Positions 53,865-61,788 of a stretch of 64,000 bases of DNA are shown piece after piece. Made by a program: the position numbers and the translations under genes. The notes under the pieces are model-generated. The model ran no database searches. It was not told where the DNA came from and saw nothing but the letters and a program-made list of their open reading frames with translations. Each line of letters opens with the position of its first letter. The stretch's first letter is position 1. Source of the stretch: Bacteroidota bacterium (GTDB taxonomy: Bacteria > Bacteroidota > Bacteroidia > B-17B0 > Aurantibacillaceae); NCBI GenBank assembly GCA_030684395.1, contig JAUXTT010000011.1:340903-404902 (forward strand), in the 5' to 3' direction.

Positions 53865-55481
53865 TTATTTCACCTTGCACTTACAGGGCCCGTCGGGGTA
53901 AGCTTTGTTGTACTTTTTGCAATTCTTCTTTCTTTCTTCGTCGTATCTTTTAGTTACGAAATCCCAATCCTCCAACTTACTTTTAGATTCGAATTGTTTT
54001 TGCAAGCTTGCCGAAAAATCGGAGAAGAAATCGAAACCCAAGTATTGCTCTACCTGGTCAATGCTACGTACATATTTTTCGGGTTTGCCTAACGAACCAT
54101 TTGCATTGGGCATAATAAAGGCTATTCCTTTAATTCCCGGTTTGCTTATATCCACCACAATTTTAAAACAGGAATCGGGAACCGCTATCTTATTAGGTCC
54201 AATCTTTTTTGATTTATCGCTCACAAAATTTCCCGTAAAAATCAGTACACGGCCATTATCCACTGCCCAGTCGTTAATGTATTCTTCCAGTACCCGCCAC
54301 GGTCCGCCATTTAAGCTTTGGGTTTGAGGTACTGAGTTGGTATAAAAAAATGTGGAAGCCATTGCATCGCAATCGTAGGTAAGACTTTCGCAGGGAACCA
54401 TGTGGCCCTTGTGAAATACTTTTCCAGCATTAGCCTTGGTTGCATAATCGGCGTCGCTGGCCTGGGCTACATTTTGTTCTTTATCAGCTTTAAAACTCCC
54501 TTTTCTGTCAACCACACAATTCAGTGCTTCATTATCCGAAAGTTCATAGTATGCCCAAATTGGAATTTTATATTTTTCGCTGTAACCAACCGAGTATTGA
54601 GGGTACTCAACAAACACAAGGTCCATAGGTGTTTTAATATTATTGTATTTACTTACTTCTGCATGTTCCAGTAGTTTTATATCATTATCGGCAATCATTT
54701 CATTGCCGGGTGCCGAAGCTCCTGCTGCAAAAGATGAATTAATAATTTCGGCGAGGCGCAAACCCGCCCTTAGCAATTGCTTTACAAGAATTGATTTTGC
54801 ATTTGCAATATATGTTTCCGGAATTTCTTCGTTCTTTTTAAAATTATATACATCCGTCAAATAGGCACGCGATTCCGCCATCCAGGCAACAACATTTGTT
54901 TTCGTTATCTTCTTAGTTTCCTCTTTGGATAATTTTGAAGCTTCGGCCAAACACATTTCCAGATCAATACCTGTTTCCTTAATAATATTGCTGTCCCAAA
55001 TGCCATGCAGCTTGGCTTTTTTCCCTTTAAACTTTATCACAACATTATTACCTCCCAAATCGGCGCCATAACCCACGTGTAGAGGTTGATGTAAATCTCC
55101 AACCAGGTGCGTAAGGTATTTAAGGTTGGTTTCCGTTTTACTATCCGAATACTCATTAAAACTTTTGAGCTCTGCAATAACTATGTTGAGTTCGTTTATA
55201 ATGTTAACCGCATTGTTGGCAACATAGGTTTCATCCTTTTCAATATTGATAAAATGCATAGGCTTGGTTTCAGGATATTCCTGTTTTACTTCATCCATCC
55301 AGCTTGCAATATCACCAAGGGTTTTGTTGCCCAAATACTGTTTCAACCTTGCTTTGGATTCAGTTGTGAGGTAATTCATAGCAATCTGACCAACTAAAGC
55401 GTGCCCTTCTTTTCCAAAAGAAAATACACTACTGCTTTTAATTGAAAATACAATAACAAATACCAGCATTTTTATTTTCAT
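53865..55481 (-). CDS. Secreted dual nuclease: S1/P1 nuclease fused to NUC1 endonuclease
   Basis: A 538-residue exported protein. Residues 1-21 are a signal peptide. Residues 22-255 form an S1/P1-type zinc nuclease: H27, D63, H76, H126, D130, H136, H160 and D164 match all metal ligands, but the mature N-terminal Trp of P1 is Phe here (F22-G-K-E-G-H27). Residues about 285-515 form a DNA/RNA non-specific (NUC1, Serratia-type) endonuclease: H361, N392 and E400 fit the catalytic His, Asn and Glu at the right spacing, but the DRGH motif reads HKGH. Both domains cleave DNA and RNA in known relatives. The use is probably extracellular or periplasmic nucleic-acid degradation. Its upstream region shares an operator with the response regulator at 57106. 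Confidence 0.9.
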   Translation of the reverse strand: MKIKMLVFVIVFSIKSSSVFSFGKEGHALVGQIAMNYLTTESKARLKQYLGNKTLGDIASWMDEVKQEYPETKPMHFINIEKDETYVANNAVNIINELNIVIAELKSFNEYSDSKTETNLKYLTHLVGDLHQPLHVGYGADLGGNNVVIKFKGKKAKLHGIWDSNIIKETGIDLEMCLAEASKLSKEETKKITKTNVVAWMAESRAYLTDVYNFKKNEEIPETYIANAKSILVKQLLRAGLRLAEIINSSFAAGASAPGNEMIADNDIKLLEHAEVSKYNNIKTPMDLVFVEYPQYSVGYSEKYKIPIWAYYELSDNEALNCVVDRKGSFKADKEQNVAQASDADYATKANAGKVFHKGHMVPCESLTYDCDAMASTFFYTNSVPQTQSLNGGPWRVLEEYINDWAVDNGRVLIFTGNFVSDKSKKIGPNKIAVPDSCFKIVVDISKPGIKGIAFIMPNANGSLGKPEKYVRSIDQVEQYLGFDFFSDFSASLQKQFESKSKLEDWDFVTKRYDEERKKNCKKYNKAYPDGPCKCKVK

Positions 55482-55508
55482 AGCAATGGATGTTTTTAAA
55501 GGGTTTTA

Positions 55509-55648
55509 TCAAATGTATTACAAAGTGTAACATCATTTACACAAGCACTTCCAAAAAAACCCACGGTATAAAATAATCAACTGGTTTTCAGTTGTTTCCC
55601 AAAAACCGGTTCTGATTAACCTACCTGAAGAGGTAGGTAAAACTACCT
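55509..55648. promoter_or_regulatory. Control region, copy 1 (upstream of the dual nuclease)
   Basis: Shares with 56953-57094: TCAAATGTAT (55509), the 16-mer AATCAACTGGTTTTCA (55575-55590), and three half-sites CTACCT (55621), AGGTAG (55631) and CTACCT (55643). The distance from the 16-mer to the first half-site is 46 bp in both copies. The half-sites form a 7-2-7 style inverted repeat plus a third site one turn away. It probably binds a regulator; the NarL-type protein at 57106 is the obvious candidate. Confidence 0.65.
55510..55517 (-). promoter_or_regulatory. Promoter -7 element for the dual nuclease
   Basis: TACATTTG on the minus strand, 28 bases before the ATG at 55481. The same octamer is kept in copy 2 of the control region (56954-56961). 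Confidence 0.55.
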
Positions 55649-55701
55649 GAGTGGGTGGGGGATGAAATCAAACGCCTTCTGGTCATTTCCGCACATAGCT
55701 A

Positions 55702-56154
55702 TCACTGGTTGCCTTTATTGGAAAAAGGTGAAGGAGCAAAGAGACCCGCCAACACGCCAATAATAGCTGTAAAAACTGCTATTATTCCATCCGGCGTGGT
55801 TCCATTTAATGCAGTTGTTTGTCCCACCGCATCTTTAAGGCTCACCAGCTTATCGTCAGCAAGCATATCGTTTCCATTGAGTTTACTAATAACATCCAAA
55901 ACGTGGTCTGCATAGTCTCTTCTTAAATTTAGTGAAACCTGGTACTGATAAATAAAATAAATCACACCCAAAAAAAGCACTCCAATTAAACCACTTACCA
56001 CAACGCGATAAACAAATCTATCGCTTGTATAAACCGGTGCTGAAACAGAAAACTCCTGCATGGTTCCAACAGGGTCCTTCTTTAGTTTTTCCTGCAATTC
56101 AGGATCGGTAGTTACTTTATCTTTAAACTCTTCGAAGCTTTTTATTTTTTTCAT
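55702..56154 (-). CDS. Two-helix membrane protein with a Nif11-like N terminus
   Basis: A 150-residue protein. The first 35 residues are charged and helical (FEEFKDKVTTDPELQEKLKK), similar in feel to Nif11/NHLP leader helices. Two hydrophobic segments follow (VVSGLIGVLFLGVIYFIYQY, about residues 53-72, and IIAVFTAIIGVLAGLFAPSP, about 123-142). There is no obvious core peptide, so I do not call it a peptide precursor. It follows the 214-residue gene by 30 bp and forms a two-gene unit with it. Function unknown. Confidence 0.72.
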   Translation of the reverse strand: MKKIKSFEEFKDKVTTDPELQEKLKKDPVGTMQEFSVSAPVYTSDRFVYRVVVSGLIGVLFLGVIYFIYQYQVSLNLRRDYADHVLDVISKLNGNDMLADDKLVSLKDAVGQTTALNGTTPDGIIAVFTAIIGVLAGLFAPSPFSNKGNQ

Positions 56155-56184
56155 GTTTTTAGTTATTGGATTTACATAGAACGG

Positions 56185-56829
56185 TTATATATCCCTTCCA
56201 TCCATAAACTGTGCAGCAAAAGGGCATGCAGGACCAGAAATTTTGTACTTATAGGTTTGAGTAGCACTTAGATCTTCCGTAATGGTAACGCCTGGTATAG
56301 ATCCTATTTTTGCTTCCAATTCTGCTTTGTTAGAAATTGTCCTGCTAATATCAATTTCAACGGAATCGGCATAATAAAAAGCAAGAACAACTTCCTTCTC
56401 TCTCACATACTTTTTATACTTTTCAAAATCTGCGGTTTTAAGTGAATTCAATATATCACTTAGAGCGCCACGAAATTCCATTGCATTTTTACCTTGCACC
56501 GATTTGTATTTAAAGCTTTCAACTTTTTCCGCGGCTAAAACATTTGATAGACTCAAATTTAGTGTGGGTATATTTAAACCAGTATCAGATTTAAACTCTT
56601 TTGTTATATCGATATCTGGTAAATTTGCAGCCAACATAGGAACGCTTTTTAATTTATCATATAAGCCCTGATCATTACACACCAAAGCAACATTATTCAT
56701 TTCTGGAACTAAATGCCAATTAAAAAGTCCGCCCTTCCAATCCCATAAATCCCCAATTGCATAATTAGCCATTGATGACGGCAATAATTCAGCAGAATAC
56801 TGTCTTTCGAATTCTTTTCTTGATAACAT
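56185..56829 (-). CDS. Soluble hypothetical protein, first gene of a two-gene module
   Basis: A 214-residue protein with no signal peptide and no membrane segment; several aromatic motifs (IGDLWDWKGGLFNWHL) and a Cys-containing C-terminal end (ISGPACPFAAQFMDGRDI). I do not recognise it. It is co-transcribed with the two-helix membrane protein downstream and is divergent from the response regulator across a 276-bp control region, so it is a likely target of that regulator. Confidence 0.72.
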   Translation of the reverse strand: MLSRKEFERQYSAELLPSSMANYAIGDLWDWKGGLFNWHLVPEMNNVALVCNDQGLYDKLKSVPMLAANLPDIDITKEFKSDTGLNIPTLNLSLSNVLAAEKVESFKYKSVQGKNAMEFRGALSDILNSLKTADFEKYKKYVREKEVVLAFYYADSVEIDISRTISNKAELEAKIGSIPGVTITEDLSATQTYKYKISGPACPFAAQFMDGRDI

Positions 56830-56846
56830 AACATTTTTATTTTTTG

Positions 56847-56890
56847 CTTACTCTTTAATAAAGGATTTTCAGCACACTCCTTGTAATTTC
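56847..56890 (-). promoter_or_regulatory. Shared upstream element, copy C (AAGGA-N12-TCCTT)
   Basis: AAGGA at 56861-56865 and TCCTT at 56878-56882, preceded by CTTACTCTTTAAT. It aligns with copies A and B and lies 18-60 bases upstream of the ATG at 56829. Confidence 0.5.
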
Positions 56891-56952
56891 CTAATATTCT
56901 TCTTTAGCTGTTCGTGTGAACTTGTGATCTAACGAAATTTCATGAAACTTTC

Positions 56953-57094
56953 TCAAATGTATCACAAAGCCAGGCACATTTACTTAGTCTTCTACCTGCC
57001 CAAAATCTTCATCACAAAACAATCAACTGGTTTTCAATTCTTTCACAAAAATGTATTACCTTTAAACTACCTGAACAGGTAGGTAAAACTACCC
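56953..57094. promoter_or_regulatory. Control region, copy 2 (between response regulator and two-gene module)
   Basis: Same order of blocks as 55509-55648: TCAAATGTAT (56953), AATCAACTGGTTTTCA (57021-57036), CTACCT (57067), AGGTAG (57077) and CTACCC (57089), with half-site spacings of 10 and 12 bp in both copies. An extra CTACCT lies at 56992. The operator ends 12 bases before the response regulator ATG. A near -7 element TACCTTTA (57057-57064) would drive the regulator, and TACATTTG (56954-56961, minus) the two-gene module. Confidence 0.65.
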
Positions 57095-57105
57095 AAAACC
57101 ATAGT

Positions 57106-57762
57106 ATGCCAAAAAAAATACAGATAATGATTGCCGAAGACCAAACATTGGTGAGGCAGGCATTTGTTTCTCTTTTGGAGGAAGAAGGGAATTTTAAAGT
57201 AATTGGAGAAGCGGAAAATGGTAAGGACTTATTGGATCTTTTGAAACAAAACCTTCCGGATATTGTGATCCTTGATATTGAAATGCCGGTAATGGGTGGA
57301 AAAGAAACACTGGAGATCATCCACAAACGTTTCCCTTCTGTAAAAGTAATTATGCTGAGTATGCATGCCGAAATGAATTACATGAGCGCATTTATGGAAA
57401 GAGGCGCATCGGCATATTTACCAAAAGCCTGTGATGTAGAAATATTAATTGAAGCCATTAACACGGTTAAAACAAAAGGGAAGTACTTTAGTCCGGGTGT
57501 AGCAGAAGCCTTATTAAGCGAATTAAAAAAAGGAAAAAAAATCCATCCCTTGCATGATGAAGCAGCACTCAGCGAGCGTGAAATGGAAATTTTAAAGATC
57601 CTATGCGAAGGAAAAACAAATAAAGAGATCGGTGAAAGCCTCCACATCTCAGCTAATACAGTAGATTTTCACAGGGGAAATATTTATACAAAAACAAAAA
57701 GTAAGAATATTACTGATTTGGTGAAGTATGCTATAAAGCATAATGTTATTTCCATCTCCTAA
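57106..57762 (+). CDS. NarL/LuxR-type response regulator (orphan)
   Basis: A 218-residue two-domain regulator. The receiver (residues 1-120) has the acidic pair E11-D12, phosphorylation site D57 in VILDIEMPVMGG, a Ser in IMLSMHAE and Lys in YLPKAC. The C-terminal LuxR helix-turn-helix is LSEREMEILKILCEGKTNKE followed by ISANTVDFHRGNIYTKT. No histidine kinase gene is beside it. Directly upstream is a palindromic operator that also occurs before the dual nuclease, which suggests autoregulation and control of that gene. Confidence 0.94.
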   Translation: MPKKIQIMIAEDQTLVRQAFVSLLEEEGNFKVIGEAENGKDLLDLLKQNLPDIVILDIEMPVMGGKETLEIIHKRFPSVKVIMLSMHAEMNYMSAFMERGASAYLPKACDVEILIEAINTVKTKGKYFSPGVAEALLSELKKGKKIHPLHDEAALSEREMEILKILCEGKTNKEIGESLHISANTVDFHRGNIYTKTKSKNITDLVKYAIKHNVISIS

Positions 57763-57772
57763 ATGAAATACG

Positions 57773-57804
57773 CCTCTTACTTTTTGAAGGCAAAAAAGTA
57801 GAGG
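57773..57804. terminator. Hairpin between convergent genes, probable terminator
   Basis: CCTCTTACTTTTTG (57773-57786), loop AAGG, then CAAAAAAGTAGAGG (57791-57804): an almost fully paired stem with A and T runs, directly after the response regulator. Confidence 0.65.
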
Positions 57805-57824
57805 AGAATTTGTAGAAGGTAGGA

Positions 57825-58020
57825 TTATGTTGTTAATTGAAAGGTCGTGCTCCCCATCACCCTACCATTCACCATCACCTCGACCTTATGCTTACCCGCA
57901 TGGTGCTTACGCACAGTAAAATCTTTTAGCACTTGTTGTTTGGTGATGTGTTCTGTTTTTCCGGGAAGCAGATTGAGCTCTTTTAGTTTGAAAACTTTCG
58001 GAGAAAGCTCTCCACTCTCT
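57825..58020 (-). pseudogene. Fragment duplicating the 3' end of the DNA-alkylation-repair gene
   Basis: The minus-strand frame 58037-57825 encodes GELSPKVFKLKELNLLPGKT and about 35 more residues, nearly identical to the C terminus of the 360-residue gene at 61789-62871. By eye the DNA matches at about 85-90 percent over some 150 bp. The rest of the gene is absent, so this is a decayed partial copy. The two copies lie in the same direction on either side of the ice-binding-like gene. Confidence 0.8.
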
Positions 58021-58179
58021 TTACGTAATAAATCCATTAATTAATAGAGCAAAAAAAAATACAATAGCATTTTTTGTATGAGTGATTTATGTAACATAAT
58101 TAAAATAAAGTGTAAGATAAAGGCAACTGCATGATTCATCTTTGCTCCCTACAATTAGTTCTCCTAAAATCAAATCAAA

Positions 58180-61100
58180 ATGAAAAAAGCACTACTATTC
58201 TATGCAACATTTGCAACACTACTTATTTTTCCTAAATTAAATTTCGGGCAGGTTCCGGATTTTGGTGCTGCATCCGGTTTCGCTGTATTCTCTTCGGCTG
58301 GTGCATTTACTAATGTGGGTCCAACAACAGTAACAGGTGATGTTGGCAATAATGCAGGTGCATTTACAGCATTTCCCCCGGGTATATTAACCGGGCAAAT
58401 ACATAACATAGATGTGGTTTCCGGGCAAGCCGCAACAGATTTAGCTTCCGCAAATTCAACTTTATTAGGAACAACATGCGGAACAACTATAGGTGCTGCA
58501 CTCGGGAGTGGGCAAATACTTACTCAAGGCATTTATTGTCAGTCGGCAGCTGTTGTTTTAACAGGTGATTTAATATTGGATGCACAGGGAGATCCAAATG
58601 CGATATTTATACTAAAATTCGATGCTACATTTACAACGGCTGCGGCATCCAATTTAATTCTTATTAATTCAGCTTCACTTTGCAATGTGTATTGGCATAG
58701 TGTAGGAGCGGTTGTATTAGGAACCAATTCAACTTTTGGTGGAACAATAATTAGTAATGGAGCTGTTACCCTGGCCGACGGAGCTGCACTTTCGGGTAGA
58801 GCATTTACTACAGCCGGAGCAATTTCTTTAACTAATAACACTATTAATATAGCGGCAGCACCTGTAGCTGCAGTTATTTCTGCCGGATCACCAATCACAT
58901 TTTGTTTTGGCGATAGCGTTATTCTTTCAGGAAATACCAGTGGTGTTTGGAGTACTACTGAAACTACTCCAAGTATAACGGTTAACACAAGTAATGATTA
59001 TTTCGTTACCAACTCCAATGCATTTTGCAGTTCAACATCCAATCATATTCTTGTAACAGTAAATCCATTACCAACTGCCAATGCAGGAAATAACTCCTCT
59101 ATTTGTAATGGAAGCAGTACTACCTTAGGATCTGCTGCAATCGCCGGGAACAGCTACTTATGGACACCCGCTACCGGACTAAGTTCATCTGTAATTGCTA
59201 ATCCAATAGCCAATCCAACTACTACAACAACATACACATTAATAGAAACTATAACCGCAACCGGTTGTGAAAATAGCAATTCAGTTACCCTAACTGTAGA
59301 TGACATACTAATAGCGTCTGTAATAACTGCAAGTGGTCCAACCACTTTTTGCGGAGACGAAAATGTTATTCTCTCCGGAAATACAGGAGGAACATGGAGC
59401 AACACCGCATCCGTTTCAACACCCTCACTAACTGTTAACACGAGTGGAAATTACTTCGTAACAAATTCAAACACATGTAATACGGTAACATCCAATAGTA
59501 TTGTAGTAACTGTTAACCCTCAGGCATTAGCTTTAACAGGCGGCAATGTTACTATTTGTAATGGAACAAATGTAATGCTCGGCGCTGCTTCTATACCCGG
59601 ACATTCTTATTCATGGTTACCAACAACCGGATTAAGTTCTGCTACTATTTCCAATCCGGTAGCGAACCCATCTGACACTACTATTTATTCATTAACGGAA
59701 ACGATTAATGCAAGCGGCTGTAGTAAAACAAATTCAGTAACCGTAACAGTAAATCCATTACCACTGGCAACAACCGGAAGTGATGCTTCCATTTGTACCA
59801 GCATCTTACTTGGTACTACTCCAATAGTAGGTCACACCTATTCATGGACCCCGGTTACAGGATTAAGTTCTGCAACCATTTCAAATCCTATTGCAAGTCC
59901 ATCTGCAACCGAAACCTATTTTTTAACCGAAACTATTACTTCAACAGGTTGTGTGAAAACAAATTCTGTCAACATAATTGTTAATCCCTTACCTTTAGCT
60001 ATCACAGGCAACAATACAACTTTTTGTAACGGAAACAGTGTAACATTAGGCACAACGGCCATTTCCGGGCATACATATGTTTGGTCTCCCACAACAGCAT
60101 TAAATTCAACATCAATTGCCAATCCTGTTGCTAGCCCAACTGTTACAGAAACATATTCTCTTACAGAAACAATTACATTAACCGGTTGTCAAAAAACCAA
60201 TTCAGTAACCATAACAGTAAATCCTTTGCCTTTAGCAATTACCGGAAGCAATGCTTCTATTTGTGATGGGAACAGCATTACATTAGGCACGACATCAATA
60301 ACCGGACACACTTATTCGTGGACACCTGCAGTAGGGTTAATCTCTGCATCATTATCTAATCCGGTGGCGAGTCCTTCCACATTAACAACTTTTACTTTAA
60401 CAGAAAGTATAACGGCAACAGGGTGCGTAAACACAAATTCTGTAACCATAACTGTTACCCCTATTCCTGCTGCATTTACAGGTACTAATGCCATCATTTG
60501 TAAAGATGATGGTGTAACACTTGGCGGAACTGCAATTGCAGGAAACACTTATTTATGGTCACCATCAACAGGTTTGAGCATAGCAACTATATCAAATCCT
60601 ATTGCCAGTCCTGCATCAACGGAAACCTATTCTCTTTTAGAAACAATAACATCAACGGGTTGTTTCCTCATTAATTATGTTGACGTAACGGTAAACCCAT
60701 TGCCTTTAGCAGTTACAGGTAGCAATACATCTGTTTGTGTTGGAAGCAGCGTCACGCTGGGAACCTCTGCAGTATCAGGTAACACCTATTCATGGAGTCC
60801 GGTAGCGGGACTAAGCTCAGGAACAAGTGCTCAACCTTTTGCAAGTCCATTAACGCCAACAACCTATACATTAACAGAAACTATTACATCAACAGGTTGT
60901 CAGAAAACAAATTCAGTTGTTATAGCGGTTAATCCATTACCTTCTGCAACAACTATAAATGGCGGTGCAATTTGTGCAGGAGACAGTGTAGCAATCGGCG
61001 GTAATTCAACTTCAGGTAATACTTATATTTGGTCACCTATAACTAACTTAAACTCTCCTACCATTTCTAATCCAATGGCAAGTCCAACAGTAACTGTAAT

Positions 61101-61728
61101 TTACACACTTACTGAAACGATTATTGCAACCGGTTGTTCAGAATCAAATTCCCTAACAGTTGAAGTGAATGCAGCTCCAACTATTGTATCACAACCCACT
61201 AATCAAATTGTATCACTAGGTAGTTCGGCTGAGTTTTCGGTTGATGTAACTGGAACAAATCTTACTTACCAATGGAGAAAAGGATTAGTTAACCTTACTA
61301 ACAACAGTACTACTTTTGGTGTTAACACTGATACATTAAGAATTAATCCGGTAAGTATTAGTGATACAAGCAACAGTTATAATGTAGTAATTTCGGGAAT
61401 ATGCTTTATTAGTAACACGTCTCAAAATACTTCACTAAGTATTACTGGAACAATAGGGATTGCTTCAAGTGGTATTACATCAAAAACTGATGCGGTTACT
61501 ATTTTTCCAAATCCCTTTACCAATTTACTAAATGTGGTTGTGCACAGTTCTTTTGAAACTAATTTAGAAGTGATTATCTATACGACTCTAGGCGAAAAAA
61601 TAATTCACAAAATACTTTCCACAGAATCTAATACTATTGATACACGTGACCTTAGTTCAGGTATGTATTTTTATTCTGTGCAGAGTAAAAACAAAATTAT
61701 TCAATCCGGAAAACTAATTTGTAATTGA
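58180..61728 (+). CDS. Surface ice-binding-like (DUF3494) repeat protein with T9SS sorting domain
   Basis: A 1182-residue secreted protein. Residues 1-23 are a signal peptide. Residues about 26-230 are a DUF3494 ice-binding-protein-like beta-helix (FGAASGFAVFSSAGAFTNVG through to GRAFTTAGAISLTN). Two related Ig-like units of about 70 residues (about 230 and 377), eight units of about 79 residues (PLPLAITGNN to GCxKTNSVTITV; about 295 and 446-996), one more Ig-like unit and a C-terminal T9SS type A sorting domain (about 1095-1182) follow. It should be exported by the T9SS and held on the cell surface. DUF3494 proteins may bind ice or act as adhesins; binding is not shown here. Confidence 0.9.
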   Translation: MKKALLFYATFATLLIFPKLNFGQVPDFGAASGFAVFSSAGAFTNVGPTTVTGDVGNNAGAFTAFPPGILTGQIHNIDVVSGQAATDLASANSTLLGTTCGTTIGAALGSGQILTQGIYCQSAAVVLTGDLILDAQGDPNAIFILKFDATFTTAAASNLILINSASLCNVYWHSVGAVVLGTNSTFGGTIISNGAVTLADGAALSGRAFTTAGAISLTNNTINIAAAPVAAVISAGSPITFCFGDSVILSGNTSGVWSTTETTPSITVNTSNDYFVTNSNAFCSSTSNHILVTVNPLPTANAGNNSSICNGSSTTLGSAAIAGNSYLWTPATGLSSSVIANPIANPTTTTTYTLIETITATGCENSNSVTLTVDDILIASVITASGPTTFCGDENVILSGNTGGTWSNTASVSTPSLTVNTSGNYFVTNSNTCNTVTSNSIVVTVNPQALALTGGNVTICNGTNVMLGAASIPGHSYSWLPTTGLSSATISNPVANPSDTTIYSLTETINASGCSKTNSVTVTVNPLPLATTGSDASICTSILLGTTPIVGHTYSWTPVTGLSSATISNPIASPSATETYFLTETITSTGCVKTNSVNIIVNPLPLAITGNNTTFCNGNSVTLGTTAISGHTYVWSPTTALNSTSIANPVASPTVTETYSLTETITLTGCQKTNSVTITVNPLPLAITGSNASICDGNSITLGTTSITGHTYSWTPAVGLISASLSNPVASPSTLTTFTLTESITATGCVNTNSVTITVTPIPAAFTGTNAIICKDDGVTLGGTAIAGNTYLWSPSTGLSIATISNPIASPASTETYSLLETITSTGCFLINYVDVTVNPLPLAVTGSNTSVCVGSSVTLGTSAVSGNTYSWSPVAGLSSGTSAQPFASPLTPTTYTLTETITSTGCQKTNSVVIAVNPLPSATTINGGAICAGDSVAIGGNSTSGNTYIWSPITNLNSPTISNPMASPTVTVIYTLTETIIATGCSESNSLTVEVNAAPTIVSQPTNQIVSLGSSAEFSVDVTGTNLTYQWRKGLVNLTNNSTTFGVNTDTLRINPVSISDTSNSYNVVISGICFISNTSQNTSLSITGTIGIASSGITSKTDAVTIFPNPFTNLLNVVVHSSFETNLEVIIYTTLGEKIIHKILSTESNTIDTRDLSSGMYFYSVQSKNKIIQSGKLICN
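59515..61167 (+). repeat. Seven tandem coding repeats of 237 bp
   Basis: Repeat starts at 59515, 59752, 59983, 60220, 60457, 60694 and 60931, ending at 61168: spacing 237, 231, 237, 237, 237, 237 and 237 bp. Each encodes about 79 residues beginning with a PLPLA-like motif and containing GHTYSW, NPxASP and GCxKTNSV. An eighth, related unit is at 59062. The constant period suggests ongoing expansion and contraction by recombination. Confidence 0.9.
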
Positions 61729-61788
61729 TATTAAAACCAGGTACCGAATCGCTTAAGCTATTATTTTGATAGATTGTTAGAACACAAA

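Noticed and set aside
55655..55915. Plus-strand open frame (MGDEIKRLL...) directly after operator copy 1
   Set aside because: It is antisense to the 150-residue gene, starts at GTG, and its product has no coherent features. It is better explained as a shadow, though it sits where the regulator gene lies relative to copy 2.
55702..56154. Nif11-like N terminus suggesting a ribosomal peptide precursor
   Set aside because: There is no Gly-Gly cleavage site or Cys/Ser/Thr-rich core; the rest is two membrane helices, and no modification or export enzymes are nearby.
59515..61167. Regular repeats that could be mistaken for a CRISPR or satellite array
   Set aside because: The period is 237 bp, the whole array is one open frame and the units encode Ig-like domains; there are no short repeat-spacer units.
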